Positions 40,674 through 49,442 are shown, counted from the first letter of the stretch. The stretch is DNA of 56,474 nucleotides from an uncultured Actinomycetes bacterium (GCA_937148845.1 CAKZRW010000082.1:1-56474); one strand, 5' to 3'. The notes: generated from the letters alone by a model not told the origin. Numbers and translations are program-made.

Positions 40674-43052
40674 CTAGTTGCGAAGGGGCTTGCCGGTGGC
40701 CAGCATGTGTTCGATGCGCTCGATGGTCTTGGGCTGCCGGCATAACTCGAGAAAGACCTGCCGCTCCAAGGCAAGCAGGTGCCATTCGTCCACTTCGCTG
40801 CCCCCGTCGACGTCTCCGCCCGAAAGCACCCAGGCGATCTTCTCGCCCAGATAGCGGTCGTACTCCGAGATGAACTCGCTCTTCCCCATGTTGTAGAGGA
40901 CGCTGCGGAAATTGCCCACGCCGTCAGCGCCCATGACTTTGACCAGGGCCGGCAGTGGCGGTTGATAGCCGGTCTCGAGCAAAGCGAGAGCCACTTGTTT
41001 GGCCGCGTAGAGGAGGCTCTCGCGGTTCATGGTCACGCCGTCACCCCGCCGCAGGTAGCCCAGGTCGAAGGCTTCCCAAGCCGAGCCGGTCACCTTGGCC
41101 TGCGCAACCGCTTCGAAGGCGGGCATGAGGTTGGGGAACGGCCAACTCACTCCTTTGGCCACTTCCATGGTACGAAGCACGGTCTCTTTGAGACCGCCCG
41201 CAGCCGGGATGAGCCCCACCCCGGTCTCGACCAGGCCCATGTTCACGTCCAGGTGGGCTTGAATCCGATCACAATGCAGACACAACTCCAGTCCGCCGCC
41301 CAACACGCGGCCCTGAGGAGCAGCCACCACCGGAATGGGAGAGTACTTGAGGCTCATGCTTACCTGCTGGACATAGCGGAGCGTCGTCTCGATGGCCGCA
41401 AAGTCCTCGGCCTTTATGCGCGCCAGCAACCATCTGAGATCCGCCCCCCCGGAGAAGTGCGGACCTTCGTTACCGATCACCAGGGCATCGAAATCTGTCC
41501 CCGCCGCAGCCAGGGTGCGCTCCAAGAAGCGATGCACATCCTCGGTGACCAGGTTGGCCTTGGTGCGGAACTCCACACAGGCCACCCGGTCCCCCAAGTT
41601 GAGGAGTGCGGCCGCCGGAGTCTCGTCGAGCACCTTGCCGACCTGCTTCAGCTCAGCCAACACCACCCGGCGCGGCCGGGGCGGGAGTGGCTTATGCGTC
41701 CTTTGACCGGGTCCCCACACCGCCAAGGCGCCCCGCTCCTGCCTGTAGAAACAGGGAGAGTCGGAAGCGGCGAGCTGCAGCACCCATTCCGGTACCGGGC
41801 GGCCTTCCGCCTGCATGCGGGCGACGGTCTCCCTCACCCCCAGAGCGTCCCACAGCTCGAAGGGCCCTAGCTCCCAAGCGTAGCCCCAACGCATGGCCCG
41901 GTCGATCTGGGCTATGTCATCACAGATCTCCGGAATCCGATTAGCCGCGTAGAGGAAAGTGGTTGCCAGCACATCCCAGCCGAAACGCGCCGCCTCGTCA
42001 GCAAAAGAGAGGAACTGCCTGACTCTTTCCCCGGGGTCGGCGATGTCGGCGACCGCGGCCAGGCTGGGCTGGCGGGGATCTTGCCACGGCCGGTAGTCGA
42101 GCGTCGCCGGATCGATGACCAGAGTCCGTTTCTCGCGGAAGAAGCTTCCGCCTGTCTTTTCTCCCAAGTAGCCTCTGGCCACCATATCCAGGACCCACTG
42201 CGGCAGCCGCCACCACTCCCGCATCTCGTCGTTGACGGCGGTCTCGTAATGACTGGCCACAGCGTAGGCTAGTACGTCGGTCCCGGCCAGGTTGGAAGTG
42301 CCGAAAGTCGCTGTCACCGAGCGGGCCAAAGCTCGCCCGGTAGCTGCATCCACTTCCTCGATGGTAAGGCCGTACTTCTCCATGACATTGATGGCATATA
42401 CAGTGGAGAAGATACCTATTCGGTTGGCCACGAAGTTGGGAGTGTCATGGGAGAGCACCACCCCTTTGCCCAACCGCAGCTCGGCGAACTCCTTGAGCGC
42501 CGCCACCACGGCGGGATCGGTCTTCTCACCCGGGATGAGCTCCAAGAGATACATGAAACGCGGCGGGAAGAAGAAATGACTGCCCAGAAAACGTGGTCTG
42601 ATCTCCTCAGGGAGCGCGGCCGCCATGGCATTGACAGACAGCCCTGAAGAATTGGTGGAAATGATGGTCCGCGGCCCCACGTACCCGGCCACGCGCGCGA
42701 GCAGATCCTTCTTCACGTCGAGCTTCTCCACCACGGCCTCGATCACCCAATCGACCTCGGCCAGACTTGGGAGGTGATCTTCGAAGTTGCCAGGGGTGAG
42801 AAGCGCCGCGCGTTCCGGATGGGCAAACGCGGCAGGCCGACCCTTGAGCGCTGCGGCGATAGCATCAGCGGCAAGGCGGTTGCGCACTGCTGGGTGGCTG
42901 AGGTCGCGGCCCCTTTTCCGCTCCTCTTCGGTCAACTCTCCAGGGACCAGGTCGAGCAGCAAAGTGGGGATGCCGGCGTTGGCCAGGTGGGCCGCCACGG
43001 CGGTCCCCATGCGGCCGGCCCCGAGAACAGCGGCCTTGCGGACCATAAGCAT
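40674..43052 (-). CDS. FadN-like 3-hydroxyacyl-CoA dehydrogenase/enoyl-CoA hydratase fusion
   Basis: A 792-residue bifunctional beta-oxidation enzyme with the dehydrogenase first and the hydratase/isomerase last, as in Bacillus FadN (similar length) and opposite to E. coli FadB. N-terminal VLGAGRMGTAVAAHLANAG, SHFFFPPRFMYLLELIPG with the catalytic His; C-terminal crotonase region VIGNEGPHFSGGADL (oxyanion hole) and ETGVGLIPAAGGLKET. ATG at 43052 with AGGAGG. Its start lies 1 base after the TetR gene stop. It supplies hydration and oxidation in the eleven-gene operon. Confidence 0.93.
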   Translation of the reverse strand: MLMVRKAAVLGAGRMGTAVAAHLANAGIPTLLLDLVPGELTEEERKRGRDLSHPAVRNRLAADAIAAALKGRPAAFAHPERAALLTPGNFEDHLPSLAEVDWVIEAVVEKLDVKKDLLARVAGYVGPRTIISTNSSGLSVNAMAAALPEEIRPRFLGSHFFFPPRFMYLLELIPGEKTDPAVVAALKEFAELRLGKGVVLSHDTPNFVANRIGIFSTVYAINVMEKYGLTIEEVDAATGRALARSVTATFGTSNLAGTDVLAYAVASHYETAVNDEMREWWRLPQWVLDMVARGYLGEKTGGSFFREKRTLVIDPATLDYRPWQDPRQPSLAAVADIADPGERVRQFLSFADEAARFGWDVLATTFLYAANRIPEICDDIAQIDRAMRWGYAWELGPFELWDALGVRETVARMQAEGRPVPEWVLQLAASDSPCFYRQERGALAVWGPGQRTHKPLPPRPRRVVLAELKQVGKVLDETPAAALLNLGDRVACVEFRTKANLVTEDVHRFLERTLAAAGTDFDALVIGNEGPHFSGGADLRWLLARIKAEDFAAIETTLRYVQQVSMSLKYSPIPVVAAPQGRVLGGGLELCLHCDRIQAHLDVNMGLVETGVGLIPAAGGLKETVLRTMEVAKGVSWPFPNLMPAFEAVAQAKVTGSAWEAFDLGYLRRGDGVTMNRESLLYAAKQVALALLETGYQPPLPALVKVMGADGVGNFRSVLYNMGKSEFISEYDRYLGEKIAWVLSGGDVDGGSEVDEWHLLALERQVFLELCRQPKTIERIEHMLATGKPLRN

Positions 43053-43053
43053 G

Positions 43054-43785
43054 CTATGAGCCTCCTAGGTCTTGAGTTCTACGTTCGATACCGAGCCCGC
43101 GGAAGATGAAATCGATCAGAAACTCGATAGCTGCATCCACGTCACCCTCTCCCCGCAGATGCAGGTTCCAGCCCCGCAGGGAAAGGAAAGTGCAGATGAA
43201 GGCCACCAGGTTGGCAGCCAACTCGGCCTCGCGACCCGAAAGCCGCAGGCCCGGCAGCTCCGACAGCAGATGGCGATAGAAGCCGACCACGTTCTTGTCA
43301 TCCAGATCGAGGGCCCGCCGCAGATGGTCGCGGTCCAGATACTTGCTCTCAGTGAAGATGAATTGGATCAGCTTGCGGTTCTGCGAGAGGTACTTGATCG
43401 AGATGCGCAGCCCGTGCTCCAGTTTCGCCACCGGGTCGGTGATCTGGTCGAAACCTGCGGCCGCCAGATGTTGATGCCACTGTTCCTGCGTGTAACGGTG
43501 CATCAGAAAAAGGATGTCGTCCTTGGACGAGATGTAGTGGTAAAGCTGCCCCATGGACATGTCGCAAGCGGCAGCTATGTCGCGGATGGAGGTGCCATGG
43601 AAGCCCTTCTCGAAAAGTACGGCGCTGGCCCCTTCTACGATCTGCCGTTGCTTCATCTCGGTGAGTTCTCGGTCCGCAGGGCCCGCAGGGAGGTCCTGCT
43701 CCGCCACCCGCTGTTGCATGGCCTCCAGCTCCCGCTGGGTGCTGCCCACCGGTACCACCCCATCCCTCTTGGGAATCTCTTTCAC
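43054..43785 (-). CDS. TetR/AcrR family regulator of the eleven-gene operon
   Basis: A 243-residue regulator. A charged N-terminal extension of about 45 residues precedes the helix-turn-helix (MKQRQIVEGASAVLFEKGFHGTSIRDIAAACDMSMGQLYHYISSKDDIL). The helical ligand domain resembles regulators of fatty-acid or acyl-CoA catabolism. The GTG at 43785 has AAGGGGG upstream; a GTG at 43815 is also in frame. It sits inside the operon rather than beside it, and is the best candidate to bind the shared palindromes at 33464-33481 and 46243-46260. A CoA thioester is a reasonable inducer guess. Confidence 0.88.
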   Translation of the reverse strand: MKEIPKRDGVVPVGSTQRELEAMQQRVAEQDLPAGPADRELTEMKQRQIVEGASAVLFEKGFHGTSIRDIAAACDMSMGQLYHYISSKDDILFLMHRYTQEQWHQHLAAAGFDQITDPVAKLEHGLRISIKYLSQNRKLIQFIFTESKYLDRDHLRRALDLDDKNVVGFYRHLLSELPGLRLSGREAELAANLVAFICTFLSLRGWNLHLRGEGDVDAAIEFLIDFIFRGLGIERRTQDLGGS

Positions 43786-43808
43786 TCTCTCTGCCCCCTT
43801 CTTGTCTC

Positions 43809-44315
43809 TCACCACAGACCCGTGGGCGGCCCACCGCCAGGAAGGCCGATAGTCTCATGCCAACGCATCACGGCGATCTTCCAGCGGCCGCTCTCCCGCA
43901 CGTAGTCCATGTCGTAGTAGCCTTGGACCCAGAACATCGACTGGCCTGTACGGGGATAAAAGTACATGAGGTAAAGCAGCCAGTTCCCCTTGGCTCTGTC
44001 CCCCTCGACCGTGATCAGGGGATGGATGCAGACGTCGCCCTCTTTGCCGGCGTGGGTCTTGGACAGCTCCTCCTTAAACCAGCGCTCTATAGCTGCCCTG
44101 CCCCGGACAGGCTCATGCAGATACACATCGACTAGAGCGTCCTCCGCGAAGCAGGCGGCGCAGGTGTCCCAGTCAGTAGCCATCAACGCGTTGACATAGG
44201 TCCACTGCAGTTTCTTGATCTCTTCGATGTCCTCGCTCACCTGCACCCTGCGCTTGAGCTCGGCCACTGTGGCTTCCAGCTCACGCACCCTCTCCCGCAG
44301 TTCCTCAGTCTCCAT
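43809..44315 (-). CDS. SnoaL/NTF2-like protein with N-terminal coiled coil
   Basis: A 168-residue protein. Residues 1-30 form a heptad-like coiled coil (EELRERVRELEATVAELKRRV); the rest is an NTF2-like cone (IKKLQWTYVNALMATDWDTCAACFAEDALVDVYLHEPVRGRAAIERWF...WVQGYYDMDYVRESGRWKI). Similar to scytalone-dehydratase-like and SnoaL-like enzymes with a possible Tyr/Asp/His pocket. The ATG at 44315 is 3 bases after the Zn-dehydrogenase stop. Likely an isomerase, dehydratase or hydrolase in the pathway; no more can be said. Confidence 0.78.
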   Translation of the reverse strand: METEELRERVRELEATVAELKRRVQVSEDIEEIKKLQWTYVNALMATDWDTCAACFAEDALVDVYLHEPVRGRAAIERWFKEELSKTHAGKEGDVCIHPLITVEGDRAKGNWLLYLMYFYPRTGQSMFWVQGYYDMDYVRESGRWKIAVMRWHETIGLPGGGPPTGLW

Positions 44316-44318
44316 GCC

Positions 44319-45386
44319 TCACCCCTCTCCCGGTATCAGCATCACTTTGACGGCCCCTTGGACCCGCTTGGCGAATATTTCGTAAGCGTGAACAGCCTCG
44401 CGGAGAGGCAGACAATGGGTAACGAGACGACCCAGGTCCAGCTTCTTGGTTCCGACCAACTCTAGGAGACGGGGGATGTTGCGTAGGTCCCCCATGCCGA
44501 TGCAGAAACACACGTTCTTGGCCAGCATGCGGGGCAGATTGAGGACCGTAGGTCGCTGAAAGACTCCCACCACCGAAAGGCAGCCCCCCGGCGCCGCCAC
44601 CGCCACCGCATCGCGCAGACTCCCTTCGCGACCTACGGCTTCGATCACGTATTCCGCTCCCCAGCCCTCAGTCAGCTCGTAGATCCGCTTGCGCACATCC
44701 ACGCGGGAAGCGTCGATGACGGCACTAGCTCCCAGATCTCTGGCCAGGGCCAAGCGGTAGGGTTCCATATCCACCGCAATCAACTGCGCGGGGTTGAAGA
44801 GGCGAGCAGAAGCCACCGCACACAGCCCCACCGGGCCGGCACCGAACACCACGACGGTGTCGCCCGCCTGGACTCCCCGGCTCCCCGGGTTCAGCCCCAC
44901 GACAGCCGAGTAGCCAGTCGGCAGGATGTCCCCGGCGAGAATCACCTGCTCGTCGGGCAGATCCTCGGGGATAGGTTGCAGAGTAGTGTCAGCGAAAGGC
45001 ACCCGCACCAGCTCGGCCTGAGCCCCAGCCAGGTCACCGAAGAGCGGACCGCTCCCGAAGATCGCTCCTTTCTCGCAGGCCATGGGAAGACCGCGTCTGC
45101 ACGCCCGGCAACGCCCGCACCACACAGCGGCCGGCCCTACTACCCGAGTCCCGGCTCGGAAACGGGCGACGGCCGCGCCGACCTCCTCCACCACGCCCAC
45201 GAACTCGTGACCGATGATGGTCCCTGGTCGCATCTCGGGCATGAGGCCGTGAAGCACATGCAAGTCGCTGCCACAGATGCTGGCCATAGTGACGCGAACC
45301 AGGCAGTCCTCCGGCTCCACGATCACGGGCTCCGGGACATCGTCCACGCGGAGCTCACCCGGACCGTGGTAGACGACCGCCTTCAT
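44319..45386 (-). CDS. Zn-dependent alcohol dehydrogenase (MDR family)
   Basis: A 355-residue medium-chain dehydrogenase. Catalytic Zn ligands in SICGSDLHV and GHEFVG; structural-Zn Cys lobe CGRCRACRRGLPMAC; Rossmann VVFGAGPVGLCAVASARL followed by acidic VDME, which fits NAD. It starts with ATGA overlapping the stop of the upstream SDR gene (4 bases). Together with that SDR it gives two alcohol/ketone steps at the head of the eleven-gene operon. Substrate unknown. Confidence 0.9.
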   Translation of the reverse strand: MKAVVYHGPGELRVDDVPEPVIVEPEDCLVRVTMASICGSDLHVLHGLMPEMRPGTIIGHEFVGVVEEVGAAVARFRAGTRVVGPAAVWCGRCRACRRGLPMACEKGAIFGSGPLFGDLAGAQAELVRVPFADTTLQPIPEDLPDEQVILAGDILPTGYSAVVGLNPGSRGVQAGDTVVVFGAGPVGLCAVASARLFNPAQLIAVDMEPYRLALARDLGASAVIDASRVDVRKRIYELTEGWGAEYVIEAVGREGSLRDAVAVAAPGGCLSVVGVFQRPTVLNLPRMLAKNVCFCIGMGDLRNIPRLLELVGTKKLDLGRLVTHCLPLREAVHAYEIFAKRVQGAVKVMLIPGEG

Positions 45387-46213
45387 CGTGAATCCGCGCT
45401 CCCTGCCGCCCGCCTGCTACCGCTGCCGGGGTCCGTACCCCCGACGCTCGGGACGACCAAGCCGTAGCGGGCGACGTACTCCTCATCGGTGGCCACCATC
45501 CCCGTCAATGTACGGGCGTCCTGACGGGCCAAGAAGAGGGCACAGGCCACCATGGTATCGGGAGGGACGAACTGCTTTCTTTCCTCCTCGCTGGCCCACA
45601 TGCGCATCCCTTCGGAGTCGACGATTCCGGCCGGCTTCAAGCCGTTCACAGCTATGCCGTATTCCTCTACCTCGACTGCCGTGGCCCAGGTCAAGCGATC
45701 CAGACCTGCCTTGGCGGCAGCGTAGGCAGCACTGTAGCCCACCGTCTTGCCGCCTCGCTCCGAGCCAGCCTGGGAGGTGATGTTGATGATGCTGCCCCGC
45801 CGATGTTCCATCATGGCGGGGAGAACGGCCCGCGTGCACAAGAAGGGGCCAGTGAGATCCACTTTGAGCACAATCTCCCAACGCTTGAGCGGCATGTCCA
45901 CCAAGGGGCTGGGAAAATCGACGGCTGCATTGTTCACGAGGACGTCGATCCGGCCGAATTCAGCAAGCGTCTTTTCCACCATAGCGCTGACACTCGCTTC
46001 GTCGGTCACATCGCACCTGACCGGGAGGGCTCGCCCGCCGGCAGCCTCGATAGCCGCCACGGTCTCGTAGATGGTGCCCGGCAGCCTCTCGTGCGGAGGC
46101 GACTCGCTGCGAGCAGCCACTACCACCGCGGCGCCGTGAGCGGCAAGGCCCAGAGCAATCGCCTTGCCGATACCGCGGCTGGCGCCGGTCACGATGGCTA
46201 CCTTGCCTTGCAT
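45383..46213 (-). CDS. SDR family NAD(P)-dependent oxidoreductase, first gene of the eleven-gene operon
   Basis: A 276-residue SDR: VTGASRGIGKAIALG, NNAA, Ser in NITSQAGSERGG, Tyr/Lys in YAAAKAG. The C-terminal part is unusual: the usual VTGxxxxVDGG end is replaced by TLTGMVATDEEYVARYG and a Gly/Ser tail. ATG at 46213 with a GTGAGGG site. Its promoter and operator are at 46243-46292. It probably acts early on the pathway's alcohol or ketone. Confidence 0.87.
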   Translation of the reverse strand: MQGKVAIVTGASRGIGKAIALGLAAHGAAVVVAARSESPPHERLPGTIYETVAAIEAAGGRALPVRCDVTDEASVSAMVEKTLAEFGRIDVLVNNAAVDFPSPLVDMPLKRWEIVLKVDLTGPFLCTRAVLPAMMEHRRGSIINITSQAGSERGGKTVGYSAAYAAAKAGLDRLTWATAVEVEEYGIAVNGLKPAGIVDSEGMRMWASEEERKQFVPPDTMVACALFLARQDARTLTGMVATDEEYVARYGLVVPSVGGTDPGSGSRRAAGSADSR

Positions 46214-46242
46214 TCCCTCACCGCCTCTTCCCTAGTGTCCAG

Positions 46243-46260
46243 ATAGAGCGCTCGCTCTAC
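46243..46260. promoter_or_regulatory. TetR-type operator, copy 2 (ATAGAGCG-CT-CGCTCTAC)
   Basis: Same element as 33464-33481 with one mismatch at the outer base. It lies between the promoter and the first gene of the eleven-gene operon, 32 bases from the first base of TTGACA, exactly as in copy 1. Confidence 0.8.
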
Positions 46261-46263
46261 GTA

Positions 46264-46292
46264 GTCTGACAGACCGCCTTCCCTCCTGTCAA
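46264..46292 (-). promoter_or_regulatory. Promoter of the eleven-gene operon
   Basis: Minus strand: consensus TTGACA (46292-46287). The -10 is weak: TCAGAC at 17 bases or CAGACT at 18. The weak -10 suggests activation or low basal output. A small CAGCCG/CGGCTG hairpin at 46315-46328 lies after the MarR gene. Confidence 0.5.
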
Positions 46293-46356
46293 GGGTCTTG
46301 GGATGCACCCCGCACAGCCGCCCGGCTGGATGCCTCAGCCGCGACGTGCAGCGGTC

Positions 46357-46866
46357 TCAACCAGACTTGAGCACGCGCTCGATACGGGCCGTGAGGTCGT
46401 CGAGACGGCGGCGTAGCTCGTCTCGGTCTGCCGGTGCCATGTCGGCGAAGATCTGGTTGATGCGCTGATCCCGAACCCGTCCTTTGCGACGGTCGATCTC
46501 CCGCCCTAGCTCCGTGAGGTACACCCGGGTGATGCGCCCGTCGGCTCCGTCGCGTTCTCTGCGGATAGCGCCTTGCTTCTCGAGGGCCCTCACCACCGCC
46601 GTCACCCGCGCTCTTGAGATACGCAGGGCGTCGGCGATCTCCCTCTGGCTGATGCCGTCCCGCTCGGCCAGTAAGCGGAGACACGTTATCTGGCTGGGCT
46701 GTGTCCCCTCCTCGGAGAGGTCTTTGATCATGAGCTGCTCGAAGGTATTGACCACCTTGTGGAAGGCGTGAAAGGCCTCCAAGACTTGGGGGTCCACCCC
46801 CTCCATGACCGGAGGGAGCGGCAGCGGCTCCCAACCCTCGGGATCATCAGGGGGTACCGGGATCAT
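46357..46866 (-). CDS. MarR family transcriptional regulator
   Basis: A 169-residue winged-helix regulator: dimerisation helix HAFHKVVNTFEQLMIKDLSEEG, HTH GISQREIADALRISRARVTAVVRALEKQG, wing RRERDGADGRITRVYLTELGREI. The ATG at 46866 overlaps the stop of the Zn-dehydrogenase gene (ATGA), which sets the start; the open frame continues upstream but inside that gene. It is last in the unit MaoC-like, Zn-dehydrogenase, MarR, and the palindrome over the promoter of that unit (49425-49442) is the expected binding site, giving autoregulation. Confidence 0.9.
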   Translation of the reverse strand: MIPVPPDDPEGWEPLPLPPVMEGVDPQVLEAFHAFHKVVNTFEQLMIKDLSEEGTQPSQITCLRLLAERDGISQREIADALRISRARVTAVVRALEKQGAIRRERDGADGRITRVYLTELGREIDRRKGRVRDQRINQIFADMAPADRDELRRRLDDLTARIERVLKSG

Positions 46867-47894
46867 GGGGCGACCGCTACCTTCACCAAAGACCGGTCGG
46901 CTACCAGTCGCTCGAACCCTCTTTCCACCAGCTCTTCCAGCGGGATCACATCGGAAAGCAGACCTTCCGTACAGAAACGCCCACTCGCCAGATAGTCCAA
47001 GCAGAGCTTGGCTTCGTCGGCAGTGTAGGCCAGGCTGGATACCAAGCTGATCTCGCGGAGGGCGAGCATGGCTGGCACTACTGTGACGGGCTCCCCGCCG
47101 GCGCCGAGATTGAGCACCTGGCCTCCGGCCCGCGGGAGGCGAAGACAAAGCTCAAGCGAACGGGCCTTGCCCGCACACTCGACTACCAAGTCCGGACCCA
47201 CTCCCCCGTAGAGCTCGACCAGCCAGGCCGCTAGGTCCTCAGCCATGTCGTCGGGGTCGAGCACAACATCCGCCCCCATCGCAGCTGCCAGGCGGCGCTT
47301 CTCCGGCACTACTTCCAGAGCAGTGACGTGCCGAGCCCCACCCAACTTCAAGAACTGGATGATCGACAACCCGATCGGCCCTGCTCCTGAAACCACCACG
47401 TTGTCCCCCACGCGAAAGGCTGACTGTGCCAGGCCGCGCAGCGCTGTGGCCATGGTGTCGGTGAGGACGGCGTCTTCGAAAGAGACATTGTCGGGCAGGC
47501 GGTAGAGCATCTGGCGTGCGTCCTTCACCAACATGTACTCGGCCATGCCCCCATCCCGGCGCAGCCCGTTGGTCTGCTCGAAACCATCCACGCAGAGTGA
47601 AGGACGGCCGTGCAGACAGTAGTAACAGCGCCCACAGGATCCCGGAGGGCCGGCTGCTACCCGGTCGCCGACAGCGAAACCCTCGACCCCTTCCCCCAAG
47701 GCATACACGGTCCCCACGTTCTCGTGGCCAGGCACGAAGGGGGGCGGCAACATGCCCTCGAAGTAGATGTGGAGGTCAGTGCCACAGATGCCGCAGAGGG
47801 CTATCTCGACCACCGCCTCGCCCGGCCCAGGCGCGGGGAGGGGGCGTTCTTCCATACGGATGGTCTTGTCGCCGACGTAGACCGCGGCCTTCAT
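46863..47894 (-). CDS. Zn-dependent alcohol dehydrogenase (MDR family)
   Basis: A 343-residue medium-chain dehydrogenase. Catalytic Zn region LCGICGTDLHIYFEG and GHENVG; structural lobe CGRCYYCLHGRPSLC; Rossmann VVSGAGPIGLSIIQFLK followed by LEVVPEKR, so NAD is likely. The ATG follows GAAAGG. Middle gene of the MarR unit; 26 bases after the MaoC-like gene. Resembles threonine/sorbitol-dehydrogenase relatives; substrate unknown. Confidence 0.9.
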   Translation of the reverse strand: MKAAVYVGDKTIRMEERPLPAPGPGEAVVEIALCGICGTDLHIYFEGMLPPPFVPGHENVGTVYALGEGVEGFAVGDRVAAGPPGSCGRCYYCLHGRPSLCVDGFEQTNGLRRDGGMAEYMLVKDARQMLYRLPDNVSFEDAVLTDTMATALRGLAQSAFRVGDNVVVSGAGPIGLSIIQFLKLGGARHVTALEVVPEKRRLAAAMGADVVLDPDDMAEDLAAWLVELYGGVGPDLVVECAGKARSLELCLRLPRAGGQVLNLGAGGEPVTVVPAMLALREISLVSSLAYTADEAKLCLDYLASGRFCTEGLLSDVIPLEELVERGFERLVADRSLVKVAVAP

Positions 47895-47920
47895 CCTTTC
47901 GCCCTTTCTCTTTCGCCTCT

Positions 47921-49354
47921 TCAGCCCAGACCCAGCCGCTGCGAGGGCAGCTTGACAGTAGCACCCCCGGCCAGCCAGATGTCACCCTCGATGGTCTCGA
48001 TCCACCAGGCGAGATCGACCATGAACTCCCCATCCCGCACGTACTTATCGTAGACGTACGACTTCACTATCGCTAGGTCACCCGTGAGGCCGTGAGCCAG
48101 CACCTGTTTGCCATCCATGTACGGGACCTTGCCAAGAAAATACTCCGCCTCCGGGTCGGCGGGGACCACCTTGCCCAGAGCCGCCAGCGCCGGAGGGGGC
48201 ATGATCCCCCAGCGGATGTTATGGAGCCACCCGTAATCCCCCATCCAGTTGTTCAGGTGACGAATGGCCAGGTCGCGGCCCAGGAAATTGATGAGAACGG
48301 CCCGGTCATCCCCCTGCTTGTGGATATCGCGGGTGTCGACTGCGCCATGCGTGCCCTCGGGGTCGATCATGTAGAAGGGCTTCACCCCGTCGGGGACAGG
48401 TGGCACGTAGTCCTCGCGGCGCGCGGTCAAATAGATGCCGGTCTTCTCGTCGCGCACCAAGGTCTTGAAAAGCGCGGGATCCATTATCTCCCGCCTGAGG
48501 GTCCGGCTGCCGCCCGCTCCCATCCCGTAGGGGGCCGTCGGGGCGAGAGATTCGAGGATAGGCCCGTCGGCGGTCCACGTGGGTTCGTCGCCGACCTGGA
48601 CCTCCTCCCAGTAGAGCGGTACCGGGCCTCGCCTCCTCTCCTTGGCCCAGAGATCGCGGATGAACTCCCAGTCCTGGTCCGTGTAGTAGTGGGCAGGACG
48701 GCTGGTCCAAGCGGGCGCTTCCCATGTCTCCGCGAAACCCATCCGGGCTGGCCTTCTGCCTTCCCTATAGATCTTGACGCTCTCCATCACGCGCCAGACA
48801 GTGTCATTGACCTTCTCTCCCCGCTGGTTGTATACGCTGCCTGTGGAGTGGATGGCCAGGTGCCGATAGGCAGAGCCCTCTGTAGGAGTCCGATCTATGA
48901 CCTCGCGCCCGTCGATCACCAGATAAAGAGTGTCACCCGGATAGACAGGCCGATAGTTGGTTACGCTGTGATTCAGTTGCGAGACCAGCAAGGTATCCCT
49001 TGCTTCCGGTGGATAGGGGGCCATGAAGGTGTCGTCGTGCGCCCCAAAACAAGGCATGGCCAGAATGTCTTGATAGCCTAGTGAGCGTGCGTACGCCGCG
49101 TCGTTCAAGAGCGGGTTGTCGGGGTCGTACTTCTGGTTGTTGTAGCGGACCATGGCCTCGGTCACCGGGAGAACAGGCCCGATCCCCGGTGTATCGGAGG
49201 GCAAGGCACCAGAGACGAGCGCCTCTACATCCACCGGGCCCCGCTCCCTGAGAGCCCGGTTGGCAGCCAAGAACTTGGCGACCGGCTCCTTCTCTCTCTC
49301 CGTGAGAACACCGGGATAGAGGACCTCGAAATCCGCTGGGTCGAAGGCTGACAT
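47921..49354 (-). CDS. MaoC-like double hot-dog protein (putative hydratase/dehydratase)
   Basis: A 477-residue protein that I read as two hot-dog domains. The first is around residues 60-200 (VRYNNQKYDPDNPLLNDAAYARSLGY...GDTLYLVIDGREVIDRT), the second around 250-470 (YWEEVQVGDE...LAIRHLNNWMGD...). NPLLND with a following Tyr/Gly segment resembles the hydratase 2 region (D-x4-H) but the His is not in the normal place. Such proteins hydrate enoyl-CoA or ring enols. The ATG at 49354 follows AAGGAG. First gene of the MarR-controlled unit. The family call is moderate. Confidence 0.6.
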   Translation of the reverse strand: MSAFDPADFEVLYPGVLTEREKEPVAKFLAANRALRERGPVDVEALVSGALPSDTPGIGPVLPVTEAMVRYNNQKYDPDNPLLNDAAYARSLGYQDILAMPCFGAHDDTFMAPYPPEARDTLLVSQLNHSVTNYRPVYPGDTLYLVIDGREVIDRTPTEGSAYRHLAIHSTGSVYNQRGEKVNDTVWRVMESVKIYREGRRPARMGFAETWEAPAWTSRPAHYYTDQDWEFIRDLWAKERRRGPVPLYWEEVQVGDEPTWTADGPILESLAPTAPYGMGAGGSRTLRREIMDPALFKTLVRDEKTGIYLTARREDYVPPVPDGVKPFYMIDPEGTHGAVDTRDIHKQGDDRAVLINFLGRDLAIRHLNNWMGDYGWLHNIRWGIMPPPALAALGKVVPADPEAEYFLGKVPYMDGKQVLAHGLTGDLAIVKSYVYDKYVRDGEFMVDLAWWIETIEGDIWLAGGATVKLPSQRLGLG

Positions 49355-49424
49355 GGTCTGCGCTCCTTGTGGCCTAGAACAGGGTCTTCAAGTTACATGC
49401 CGAATCCGAAGCAGAGAAGCAAGA

Positions 49425-49442
49425 TAGTTAATAGGTTAACTA
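49425..49442. promoter_or_regulatory. Candidate MarR operator (TAGTTAA-TAGG-TTAACTA)
   Basis: Perfect 7-base inverted arms with a 4-base spacer, overlapping the -10 box of the MaoC/ADH/MarR unit. MarR proteins commonly bind AT-rich 16-20-base palindromes of this form. Confidence 0.65.
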
